This document shows positions 1 through 12,300 of a stretch of 64,000 bases of DNA, piece by piece; position 1 is the stretch's first letter, and every line of letters begins with the position of its first letter. The position numbers and the translations under genes are program-made. The notes beneath the pieces were generated by a model that worked only from the letters and a program-made list of their open reading frames with translations, was not told the origin of the DNA and did no database searches. Source of the stretch: Dipylidium caninum (Eukaryota; Platyhelminthes; Cestoda; Cyclophyllidea; Dipylidiidae); NCBI GenBank assembly GCA_017562135.1, contig QEYB01000098.1, forward strand, positions 77,001-141,000. Direction: 5' to 3'.

Positions 1-83
1 AGCGGATGAGAAGGGATTGCAGGAATAGTGACTAGGACGGATTGAGGAAGTAAGCTCGGGGAGAATGAAATCTGAACACCCGA

Positions 84-339
84 TCAGCTCAAAGTGGCTG
101 CGGCAGGGACTGCGATCTTTGTCTCGGCAACTGATTGGGACGAGGGAGTGGGGCCGGTTGCTGTGGGGGTGGCTCCCTGCACTTGCGATGTAGACGTTGA
201 AGGAGTCTGGTTGAGCTGTTGGCTCCCACTGCCTTTGGCAGCGTTGCTGGCACTGCTATCATTACCACTTCCACCACTGTTGTTATTTTGCGGAGGTGTA
301 AAGTTGGAGATACAACTGCGGGCCACGACTGTGACGATA
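84..339 (-). CDS. CNOT1: CNOT1 exon 23: last helix and low-complexity tail
   Basis: The final 85 codons including the TGA stop at 84-86. Joined in phase to the preceding exon it reads DIVTVVARSCISNFTPPQNN, matching the human EKLFQSVAQCCMGQKQ tail. It then runs into about 60 residues rich in Asn, Ser, Gly, Thr, Gln and Ala. The acceptor AG lies at 340-341 (plus-strand CT) after a region only weakly pyrimidine-rich on the minus strand. I see no AATAAA in the 83 bases below the stop, so the polyadenylation site is probably outside the window. The intron upstream (340-789) is 450 bases with nothing else recognisable. Confidence 0.7.
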
Positions 340-3300
340 CTTCAGATCGCGTGAAGGCAGAAAAAAAAAGACTGAAAATTCGCACTTAATACTCGCAAAT
401 AAATAGCTACCTCCGGGAAGTGCCAGAGACTCCAGACATTCAACGCACAACGTAATCGATATGACATTACCGCAGTACGACCTCATCTGAGGGCCACATC
501 TAATACAAGGCTCAGGCTACTAGATTCTATTTCTCACTATCGATTGCGGGACACACGAGGGAAACTCACCACACGAAAGGCCGTTGTCTCTCAAAATTTC
601 ACTCATCTAGAAACATATAACCCCTTTATTCCTACTGACACATCTGGACAACACTCTTCTCCGCCTCACCCTCGGGTCTGCTGAGGGAGGTTTCAAACGT
701 ATTGATAACACTGAAAAAGTAGGATGGGAAAGAGCACCGAGTCAAAAAATGGCGTTGAGAAACCGGATGGATGTGAGAATTTCACTTACTCTTCCATGTC
801 TTTGTGGCATCGGGCGAACTCGTGGTCCCAGTAGCGATATATAGGGTTTCTGAGCAGTTCCGCCGAGGTCATTAGAAGACCCCAAGGGTGTGGACGGTTT
901 ACAATCAAGCGTTCCATCAGTACTCGACTAATCTGCTCCTTCACCTTTTGGATCGGCAGCTCAGCAAAGAGATAGAGTAGGGTATACGAAAAGTAGTATG
1001 TGTGCGAATTAAGGTAACGCAGCTGATTGGCCATACAATTGAGCAAGAGGTAACGACCCTCATCATCCAGATTCATAATAAGGGCCTGGAGAATCTCCAT
1101 TTGAGGGGTGTTGGCCACGGAATTCATATTCAGAGGTATTCCTAATTCACGTAAACTTCGCACGGAAGTAATGCAAAGGTAGAGCACCAAATCTGTCATC
1201 AGCTCTACGTTATAGTGCATGGAATTAGCGACGCCGTAGGTAAATAGTGTCTGAGAGCTAGATGCAGCCCAGAAAGCGGCCATATTGGCCTGTTCTGCAG
1301 CTCCTACAAGCACAGCATGCTGTTGGGCGGCTGCTGCCGCAGCTTTGGCTGCCGCGGCTTTTTTGGCTTTTTTGCCTTGCGGCGGGGGTGGGGGCGGAAC
1401 TGACTCTTGTCCAGAGGCATCTCCAAGTTCAGGATGTTCCACATACAGAGCCGAAGTAAGGAGTTGCGGCGGATAAGTAAGAAATACCGCCACCGAGTCG
1501 ACGCGACGTAGCATCAAGTCAAGCTCAGAAAGCAGTTTAGTAGGTGAGCGCGAACTGAGATAAGAATCGACTTCGGAACGAAGAACGGGCGGTAGACGAC
1601 TACCCGCTTCCATTGTGTAACCAACGGGATCCTCCAGCTGAGACAATTGGTTGACCGGTGGTGCGTTGAGGGGGTCGATGGAGGAAAAGCCTCGTCTAGG
1701 TTCACTGGAGAGAATGAGATTTCGCAACTGGATAGCGGAAGAGGAAATGATGTTACAAAAGAAAAGACAATAATCAGATATGAAGTCTGGAAAGTCGTGG
1801 AAGAGTACTAAACAGAGGCGGAAAGTGGCGATAAAAAGCGAAGTGACATGTTTGGGTGCGATGGCGTTCTGCAAATAGAACGCGAGGTAATTAAGCATAT
1901 CAGCCAGCAATTGGGCGTAGACGGCTCTGTAGGCAGCACGAAGTTGGGGTGATACGGACGCAGGCACCCCCAGTGTGTGAGCCACAAAGCACCGATGGCC
2001 GATCATCTCCAGAAACGCAAGCGTGAATTTAGGCAGCCGCGTTGGACGCAACATATGGAAGAGTTTGCCAAACGCGATAGGAATGTACTCGTGCAGGGTT
2101 AGACTTTTGGATTGAGCCTCAGTTACGTCAGCTACTGTGGCGGGTACAGGGGCATTTGTGGCCCTTGCGAGGTGAGTAGGAACATTGTTGTAGAGGTCCA
2201 CAAACAACATCACGATGATGCGTTCGAATGGCATGGGATGAAAGAGTTCAACACGAATCTCATGGCTCTGTATGAGGTTTCCACCAATTATACCCAAAAC
2301 TCGATTTAAAAGTGCTATCTTCGCATTGTTAACCTCCACCATATTTTCCATTGAGCTGCCCGCACGATTGACAACGTAGCTAATGAGACGGGCGTATGCG
2401 TCCAGTTCGATATAAATACTACTGTTCCGCGTATTGTTCATCTGGTTAGTAGAAGCCTGTTCAGCTAGTTTAAGGTTGTTCAAAGTCCTCTCAACCACGT
2501 AAATAATGGCTAGTCGGAAAAAGCGAGTAATGCTCTCGTCAGAGGAGAGAAATCCCATGCCGATAAGGTTGGCTAGAGCTTGTTCAGCCGGAGAGTCGAC
2601 CTCCGATTGGTTCTGAGAACTGCGATAGAAGTCTACCCACCAACGGAAATAGTTCTCTGTTTTAGCTTTCATCTGTTGTGTGTCGTCAAATTCACGAGCG
2701 CGTGAACAACCGATAAAGAGAGCCGCGCACTCCGCAGAATCGTGACCGTGAAAAAGGTTCAGGGGTTCGGTATCAAAAAGACCCCAATCCATAAGGGCTT
2801 TCACACGAGCACAAGAAAGTCGAAGGCGCAGGTTAAAGTCACCGGGAGAGATGAGGGTGCCTAATTGTTGCATTTGGAGTGCGCGAATAGTCAGCCAAAG
2901 GTCGTACTCGTTCAAAACCGTGAACTCTCTTCTGCTGGCAACAGTGAAGACTTTACCAAGAGGCGACGTAATGGTTCGAGTGTTGTTATTAGCGAACTGA
3001 TTTGTAAAAGCTGTGTTAACACCATCACCGAAAGTGGCGACTGAGGGAGAGCCCATAAAAATTGGTAGTACGAAGTGATCCAATAAGTTGAGCACGAATG
3101 TGGCCGCTGTCATATGTCCAGACGCGATTTTCCCCGCCAAGTAGGCGTCAATTTGGGTAAGGTAAAGGACATGAAGCCTCAGAAGCTCCGCGAAGGCCTC
3201 CCAGTTCCACTTTCCATTACCATCGTCGTTTTCTGGCATTTTGTTGGAATCACCCCCGGTCGATATGTGTGTGCCAGACTTGGCAACAGCAAGAGTGGCG

Positions 3301-6300
3301 AGTGTAGAAAGTTGTTTCCACCTTAGAATTAGAAGCAGAAGGAACAAAGGACTGGATATTTGGCGACTCCGTATCACCATCCGGCATCTGAATCCATGAG
3401 TATGTCACTTGCCTAGTGACCCAAGAATTATTTTCATAAATTAGCAGCTGCCGTAGGGCGTTCACATGAGCTTCTTTGAAATGTTCCATCACCTGCAAGC
3501 CTCCGGGTTTCTCGGCCCACTGCGAAGGACGGTAGTGTGTAAGAAGGGATTGAACTAGAAACGCTACTATCCTCACGCATGCACTTTCGCCGCTTGAAGA
3601 AACGAATCCAGAACCGTTACATCCCGCATCACTGACAGCTGTGGCCTTCGCTAACTGAACAATTTCGACAAGATTCTGAAGAGATCGAACAATCGGTGGT
3701 TCTTGGGAAGCGATAACGGGTCCCAACAGCTTCGTGATATTAGTTAATTGACGTCGAATATTCATGACGGTGGTATCGAAGGGGTTCATAGACGATGTAG
3801 GTTGTGGTGGCTGTTGCTGATGATGTTGTTGTTGTTGCTGGGACGAGGTTACAGCGGCACTCGAATGCTGATGTTGCTGTTGCAGATATTGTTGATGCTG
3901 CTGTTGTTGCTGGAAGAATAGTTTTGTAGCTACTGCCATCTGCTGGTGCGGTCCACCGCCCGATGTCGCCGAAGCTGCCGATGGTTGACCCATCATGGAG
4001 CCAGCTGCCCTGTGAAACATTTGGGCTTGTGCAGCAGCAACAACGGCGTTCGACGATGAAACCGGCAGCCCGAAATGACTGTTTGCAGGGGACGTGGAAC
4101 CAACCAGAGGGGCAAATCCCGGAATGGACCGATCAAACTCTTGATAAACGGCTAAACGTACATTACTCAGCAAATGCATATTCATTTGAACACACTCCGG
4201 TAAGTTCTGGTGACTGTGGCTGATCTGTTCCGCGAACCTACGGGCACCCAATTCCTGACGTAATTTCAAATCCGGTTCCAGCTTCTTTTCCACCTCCCTA
4301 ACAGCGCGTTCCGCAATAGTCTTCTGCATGTAAGCAACAGAGACCTGGGCAGTCCTTGAGGCTACAACCATTGCAATGAGTTCCATTGCATCCCTATCCT
4401 GTTGATTGTTGAACTTGACTATATTCCATATAGAACTGATAATCCCATTGCATAAGGCGACATGAAAGACCTCGCGTCCGCCGACCAAAGAGCAGCCTGC
4501 AGCCAGGTGTCGCACCATTTGTTTGGCAGCGCGTAACATCGGTGTAGGATCGGCCTGAAAGGCGAAGTCCTTTCTCACCAAGGTTTCAGTAGACGCCAAA
4601 GCCAAGGTTATAGACCGCTCCGCCAAAGGGCCTAAAGTTTCCTTAACACACTTTTCAATTGCTGGCAAAATCACTGCTCTAACTGCTTCAGAATGGATCA
4701 TACTGAAAGCTTTGACAGCAGCGGCAGAATTGAGGCTCTGCACCGAAGACTGAGAGAGTGCGTACAACTGTTGAGCGATCTCTTCCATATTGACGGCAGA
4801 ACGCACAGTGGAGATGTCCAGTTCTTCGTAATGCAACAAAGAATGGCCAGAACCACTCACAGGTCCCGGGTGAGTTAACTCCCTCGTCTGTTGGACAGAA
4901 CTAACAAGCTGGGGAGCAGAGACCACGTGCGGAAGACCAACAGCAGCAGCCGCGTTGTATGTAGAGGTCTGTGCGACCGGCATCTGTTGAGATGTGGCAG
5001 CGGCTGCAGCAACCTGTGGATATAACTGTGGCTGCTGTTGACGCCCAGGCTGTTGTTGCTGTTGCGGCAATTGTTGTTGCGACTGCTGACTAACCAAGGA
5101 ATTTTGTTGCATGGCTGCAAGAGATGGATCCCACTTGCGGCGGAAATTGTCATCAGAGGCGGCTGTACCACTGTATGAATAAATAGAATCACCACGCTGA
5201 ACATTGCCAGCCATTACGGCAGCAGCCGCAGCAGCAGCAGCCGCAGCGGCGGCGGCGGGATTCGACTGCGCCCCTTCCAACAATGCGGTGAAAACGTTCG
5301 AGCGAGCACCAGTCGTGGAACTAACAGACGCATACATCTGCTGTGGTTGTTGTTGCTGAACAGCTGCCGCTGCAGCCAGCCTCTGATGCTGTTGCTGAGC
5401 CATTGCGGCCAGAGAACGAGGATTGCACTCTATAGCAGAGGAATCGTAGGACATAGCCTGTTGGGACTGAAGTGTTGCTTGAGCTTGTAAAGCCCGAGCC
5501 TGGGTTGGGAGTTGCGTGGATGATTGTTGTTGCGTATGCTGTTGACCGGTCGAAGAAACAGCTCCAGACGCCGGATTTACGTAAAAAATGTAACGTTTTT
5601 CCAGGTTCGCAAGATTGCTCCGGTTTCTCAAGTACTCCGCCGGGGTAAGGTCTCGAACCTCGTAGCCCAACATTTTGCAGGTTAATTCAATCTATAAAAT
5701 TTAGTTCGTGATATCAAAGGTAAGCACAATGAAGAACCGAATATATACCTCAAATTTCAGCTGAACTTTCATGTCACAAACATCGTACAGTTCGCGTAAC
5801 ACTTTGAGAATAGCCATAGTGTAGGGGGAAGGTGGAGCAAAGACGCTGTCAACAGCTCCACGAAGGACATTCGAAATGAAAGGGATGACGAAGTTGAGAG
5901 CTACAGATCCCTTTTCCTCAGCTTCCAAGATGAGGTCCTTCAGACTTAAGTCATCGTGGAGGATAGGCTTGTTTCGTGCAAGTGTCAGTAAACCTAGGAA
6001 GCGACCGAGACTTTTAAGACATCCTCGTGCATGTGGATCATCCACATCGGATCTAAGGTTGCGCAGTATTGCCTAAAGGTAGGCGGATCCGTGTGAACAG
6101 TTGTATAAAAAGATAACAGAAGATATGACTTAATATACCTTAATTGCACGAAAAAGTTCAGAGAGAACAAGTTGCCGAGCCGTAGAGAAGTGCTTCTGCA
6201 CCTCATCAACTACGATATCAAAGACCTCGAGGAATGCATTTTCAACAGTAACACGTTTGTTGACTAGGTAGTAAGCGAACCATGGAAGGGTAGATTCTTG

Positions 6301-9300
6301 TAAGATACCACAAAGCTCCTCCGCCTTTTCTTTCGTGTTAGAGGGTGCGACATTGTTGAAGACGAAGAAAACGCGATCACGAACGCTTTCATCTGGTGGT
6401 TCGGGGGGGGCAAATTCCTGCAACGCTGATGATTGCTGCGGTAACAACATTTGTTGTGTGTGCATCGAGGCTCCAACCTGTCCCATCATATGTAAATCCT
6501 GAAAATCATTTACAAAAAAAACAATAATGACATGATAAGGGGCGCCTTTTCTTGTGCGACACATTAACTCCATATGCCTACCAGTATCCAAAACAAGTAC
6601 CTTCTAAGTTAAATTAAATCTGCTCAGATAACTCATTACTCGAAATAAAAATTCATCGTCAACTACCATAACCACAAAGCCGTTTAATAAACAGCCACAT
6701 GCGGCAAAAACTATCGAATGCACCCCGGTGGGAATACCACTTAGAACAAATGAGCTTTGGTGGATTTCAGTATAAAATTTCCAATAACAAGTCGCATTTC
6801 AGTAGGCACTAAGATCTCAGGTTTCCCATCAAGGGTTGACTTGAAACTAATCGAAGCGGTGTCTCAGGCGTCACGAGTGGTACCCCATGAATCCATATAT
6901 CAGCAAATTCATTCAAAAATCAACAAGGCAAAATGACAGGAGTAACTTTGCCAATGTCTTAAGCACATGAACATTACATAAATTCACGACTCGACTAATA
7001 AATGATTAGCACTAAGGACACCTGAAAGCCTCCTGGTGCCGCGACAGGGCATAATAAGACTCCTTCGACAAGCACTTTTAACAACCAGATTTATCCATAT
7101 TTCCTCAACTGTCCGGATTTTCTTAAAAGCATCCCTTCAAAAACAGAAGAGTGCACGTTTCAAATAAATTCTACATAATTCTTGTACTCTTCCCATACGC
7201 TCACAATACCAGTTAGGTATTTTAAATATAAGTTAGGGGACTAAGAGAAAATGACTAAATAAAACACTAACTAGAAATTCGGAATCTCGTAGATCGTAAA
7301 CCCCATAAAAAACTAATCTAATTATTAATCACATTAAACACGTGGGTTTACAGCCTCGGACACTATATGGTTGCGGATTCAAGAACACTCAGAAACATCA
7401 AGACTGCAAGGAATCGTTAAGAATGTGCGAAGACACTTTGTTCAGGAGGGCTCTAGTCATATGGAAGTCTTCATGTTCGTTTACCAAATGAAAAGGTAGT
7501 GCTTTGAGGAGGAGTGAAAATCGAACAGCTATTATCGAAAAATGAAGAATAAATTTCCAAGTTCTTTTGGTTGATTCACATGCCGCAGCCCAATGTTATA
7601 TACAAAATTAACTTACTTTGAGCGACTGAGAGCCGGGAAGATGAGGATGGCTGTTTGTTGACGGACGGTGAAATCCCTTACAAAAGGCATCTGCATTCAT
7701 AATTGCCTGAAAATATGCAAAACGAAAATATCTAATCTCGATAACTTTTTGCATATGGGTTTCACAACGTTTGAACAAACTAGTTCCAAACACATAGACC
7801 TCTGAAAACTTACATCACGCAAGTCCGGAGGAAAACATTTAAAGGCGTGGCAACTAACGAGGTGATTGGTCAAGTTGATATAACGAATAAACCTAGAACA
7901 AATAGGAGATTAAACAACGTTCCTTCAAAAACCCATGAATTTTAAAATTCGGTCAAAAGTAAAACTTACGTAGACTTGGTCTTATTAAGTACATTAACGA
8001 CGGCTCGAAAAGCTGGTGTTTCGATTTGACTTTCCGTAGAAAACATGTACAGACGATTTAAAAAAGCCTTCCACAACATCGAAAGAGACGACACCGAGAG
8101 TCTGGAGAAGGATAAGTGTTAGATATCATAAAAAAATGATGAAGTATAACTTACTGATTAACAAGACCAGCAAGAATTCCGCCGTAGAGCTCTGTGATTG
8201 AATGGAGTGCGTGTTCAGGATAGTCATGGAGATGAGTGGTAACCTCGGAAGTAAGAACTCGCAGTATACCATCGAGCAGCTTTTTTTTAGCAGGCGAATC
8301 TCGAGTGGCATACTCGTACAGGCACTTCACCATGTCCTCTACGCTACAACCACCTTGGAGGAGTTTGTGGAAGAAGCCATTAACCTGGGCGTCCAGCTCA
8401 CTCGAGAGGTTGAGTTCAGGAAACTCGGCGTCAAAATTGAGGTAGATTGAAGGGGGCGGCGGAACGCCGGTACCCGCGCTGCTGGAGGGAGGCTGGACTG
8501 TCCCAGCCATCGAGGGTCCACCTCCAGCAGCGGGAAGACCGCGTTGAATCAATTTTTGTAAACTCGTTGCTATTGCTACCTGCAAATTGGTGTGCTTATG
8601 TCGATCAAACCTTTAAGCATTAATAATGGAGTCAACGTGGCTATGGAGATCAATCCAAAAGTTATGTCTTCAGTATACCATTTCGCGTACTTAATCAAAA
8701 CTTGTGAAAAGCTAAATCGACCAGGTAACTTTGTGACAACGTAGAAATGCGCTAAAACTTCAAACAATCCATAAAACTTTCCGGGTCAACACGTACAACT
8801 CCACCGCAGAATAGAAAATAAAACTAAGCCACTAATAATTGCTAATATTTATCAAAAGTAAGACTGTAAAATAAACCCTTTAGCTTTAAAAATTAATTAC
8901 AACTTAGCGATATATTACAGGCAAAGGCCAGTAAAGTCTTAGTTGTTAACGACCCAACACTAAACTATTAAAAGAATAGCAATGGGATCTGCACGACTGT
9001 CTAAGTAAAAGACATTTCATATCACTATAGTAAAATAAACATCAACAATATTCGAAGAATAGCCCGCCCAATGATGAAAGACACGCTTTACTTGACCAAG
9101 AGGTAAATATATTAAAATCTAAAAAAAACTCGTGCATGAAGTCGAGTTGGACCTAAACCTTGTAGTATTAAGATGCATAAAAGCTATTTCGCGCCTTGTA
9201 CTAGCGGCCACACGAACCATTAACGCAGAAAACATAGAACGGTATCAATACTTAGAAAAGGAAATTCAATAGCCTTGTCGAAAGTAAAGCATAAGTAGAG

Positions 9301-12300
9301 AATAGTTAAGTCACATAATAAGTTGTTACTAACCAAAATAACAAAGGAGTACGAGTTTGGTGTAATGTTTGAGACATAAACGCATGGACAAGTGATTCGT
9401 TTAGGTAGACGAGACAATTATTAGAATGACGAGGGGAGCACCTAACCCGCATAAAACGAAATCTGCCACAGTATTAAAAACATTAACGCCCTAACGCAAC
9501 TCATACATCTGCATTTCAAAACCGAGGAAAATCCAAGTTTGATAAGATAAATGTACTTTACAAGTGTGGACAGCAACAACAAACCTACCTTTGACGGATC
9601 CGGGTCTCTGAAAGTCGTCCAAGCTGACGCTGCTGAAGAAGGGATGTTAGAGGTCGGGTTGTCGCCCACAACACAGCTGCCACCAGGCAACCCACAAGGA
9701 AGGCTGTATATGCGATTCAAGTTCTGGAAATAAAAGGTCAAGGTCTGACTTGTCTCTGTCGCAACTTTTGGCGATACACTGATAGTTGGGCACCTAAAAG
9801 GCAAAAAGTAAGAGGTCACAGAAATCGCCTGGCCAGACTAAAATCGATAATTATGGGACGCACACGTGCGATTTTTCCTCCCCTAAGGTGGATAACCAAT
9901 GGGAGGTCGTCACGTTCAGTACAGGAGGCGTGAGTCATACAGACAGTGGTCTTACTCGCACACAAGCTTGTAATTCGCGAGCCGGTTGTGGGCGATTAAA
10001 CCCTCACAAGTCGAGGTAACAAAACGTGTGGTTAAAACAGTGGTACCGAGACAAATTTGATTCCATTTACAAATATAACTGGTCAGGTCTAGACATCAAA
10101 CTAACATATACCAGTAAAATAGGTCAGACAAAAAACAGTGACAGTTTCTCGAGCATTGGCAACTGAGGTCGTGCTAGCGAGATGTTAGTTATGTCAACTC
10201 GTCGAACTTCCTAACTAGCCTTTATCGTGTTCGTGTGGTTCAAGTGCATACAAAATTCGAAAAATTTCGGTATTTGGTGACATCTGCTACACAAACCGCG
10301 ATTCCTATATGTCGAACGACAATCATATTTATCATAGCCAAGAATCCAATTCTCGTGACAACCCACCAGATGTCATTCAAGCTTTTCGGGCGTACAGAAA
10401 CTGAGGCCTCGGCACTGACCGAAAATACAAGAAGTCAACAAAAGAAGATGGAAGAAAAATTCGACAAAATTAAAGGTATTATTGAGATGAATCCACTGAA
10501 AGAACCTGTAAAATTATCCAGTTAACACGGTTTTGGGCCAACGGGGTATAACATTTACAGAAGATTCATATAACTGGAAGTAGACAAATAGTAACGGGGG
10601 TCTCCTACACCACAGAAATAGAGAACAAGTAAACTCAAAAAGGTACATTTCTAAGAATTGTAGGCAAATACGTGAAAATGAGAACCAAATCAATTTAGTA
10701 CTAAAAATGATGAAAGTTTCGAAGAAATGAGTCATATTTGGTCAGAAATTGCGATGAGATTGTTAAGAATTGTTTGAAACAGGCCGCGTGTATTGATGAA
10801 AACTGTGTAATTCACTCGGAAATCAAACCGGGTACAAAGATGGTAAAACAGCACTAGCCAATTGTGACTTCATAAATCTTAATAAATGGACCCCAACCAG
10901 GTCACTTAGGTATGCAATATTCGTAAATGAACAGAGGGTCCATGCGGTGCTGATTAAGAAACTCACGTCAGAAAGTCGTATCGAAAATGTTAAAGTATCC
11001 AATATGAGACACTGAGTACCTAACCAGATATCTCAACATCGGTTTCGAGTAACAAAAATTCAGCCAATTTTCCTTTATTAAAAAACGGTATAAATATACA
11101 GCCCATTTTTTGGGAATTTGGGAAATAAACACTATTCCGTAACACAACTGACCAGCTTGAAAAATCTTCAAGGACTTATAATCAATACAAGTGAAAATGA
11201 CATTAAAGATTCCACTAAAGCACCATTTCTGATAAGGCCAACTTACAAAAACTGTTCCTGCGGGAATTTCTAAATTGTGATAGGGAAGTTAATACAATCC
11301 GTGTGGTTAAATTGGGTGGCACAGCGCCACCGATAGGAAAGAAACCTAATTTGCATCGACTTCGGCTGTTCAGGAATCCTTGTAGGTAAAGTACGCGGCA
11401 GTAACAAACGATTACTATATCACTAGGTATAAGTGGGCGATAAATCACACGCGCTTACTCAAAATGTGCTACAAGAAACGGATCGGGTATGAATGTGTGC
11501 AGGCGATATTGTGAAACAGAACGGCGGTGAAAAGGCAACGCGTCAAGCCGTAAAACTAGCGGGCAAGCGAATGACGCCGTTCGCGCACCGTGAAACAACC
11601 CCCCAGCCAGCCAATAAGACCGCAACGTTTACACAGACGCACTCGACAGCGCTGACCAATCATAATGCAGCGGCGGCTACGAGCAATCAATAAACTCAAC
11701 TCACACTCGCGCTCCCACGCTGTGTACCCAGCTGATCGCACGCACGTCGTACGCACGTACGCACACACGCACGCACGTTAGACGGGTTACCATGGTGAGG
11801 AGGAAGTTAACAAAGAGCGCGTAGGCAAAACCTTGACCTCTAAACATAATGAGCAAACTACCGACACCGAGAGCATCGATTTAAATTACAACAACCATTC
11901 AGTTTTCTCATAGATACACACAGAGAACAGGAACATTCACCGGGGAAATGAAATTAACGACGAAGTAAACTTAAGTGTAGTTAAAAGAGCCAAAAAGCGC
12001 GTGAGTGAATCACCGGCTGCTCACCAATCTTGTGTTAATGAAATCCCACCTGACAATCGAGAAATACGCACATACTCATCTAATCCAGCGGCGTTTCTTA
12101 TTCCTTTGGTTTGTTTTTTGACAGGCATAATTGGGGAAACTTGAATGCTAGTGCATAAGCCATGGCGTACATATAGAGAACACAGTACCAGTTAGATAAA
12201 ATCGGCTATGAATACACCTCAGAAAATCGTAAAACTCAGGGGTAAGATTAGAACTATGCCAGATTTCAGTGCGGGTCCATTTAGCCACTCTCTTTTAATT

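Noticed and set aside
1262..1476. Plus-strand open frames over the CNOT1 C-terminal exon
   Set aside because: They are antisense shadows of the Pro/Ala-rich coding stretch.
10235..10525. Plus-strand open frame of 96 codons in the large CNOT1 intron with a Lys/Glu-rich end
   Set aside because: No family resemblance, no splice context, and a typical length for chance open frames in this window.
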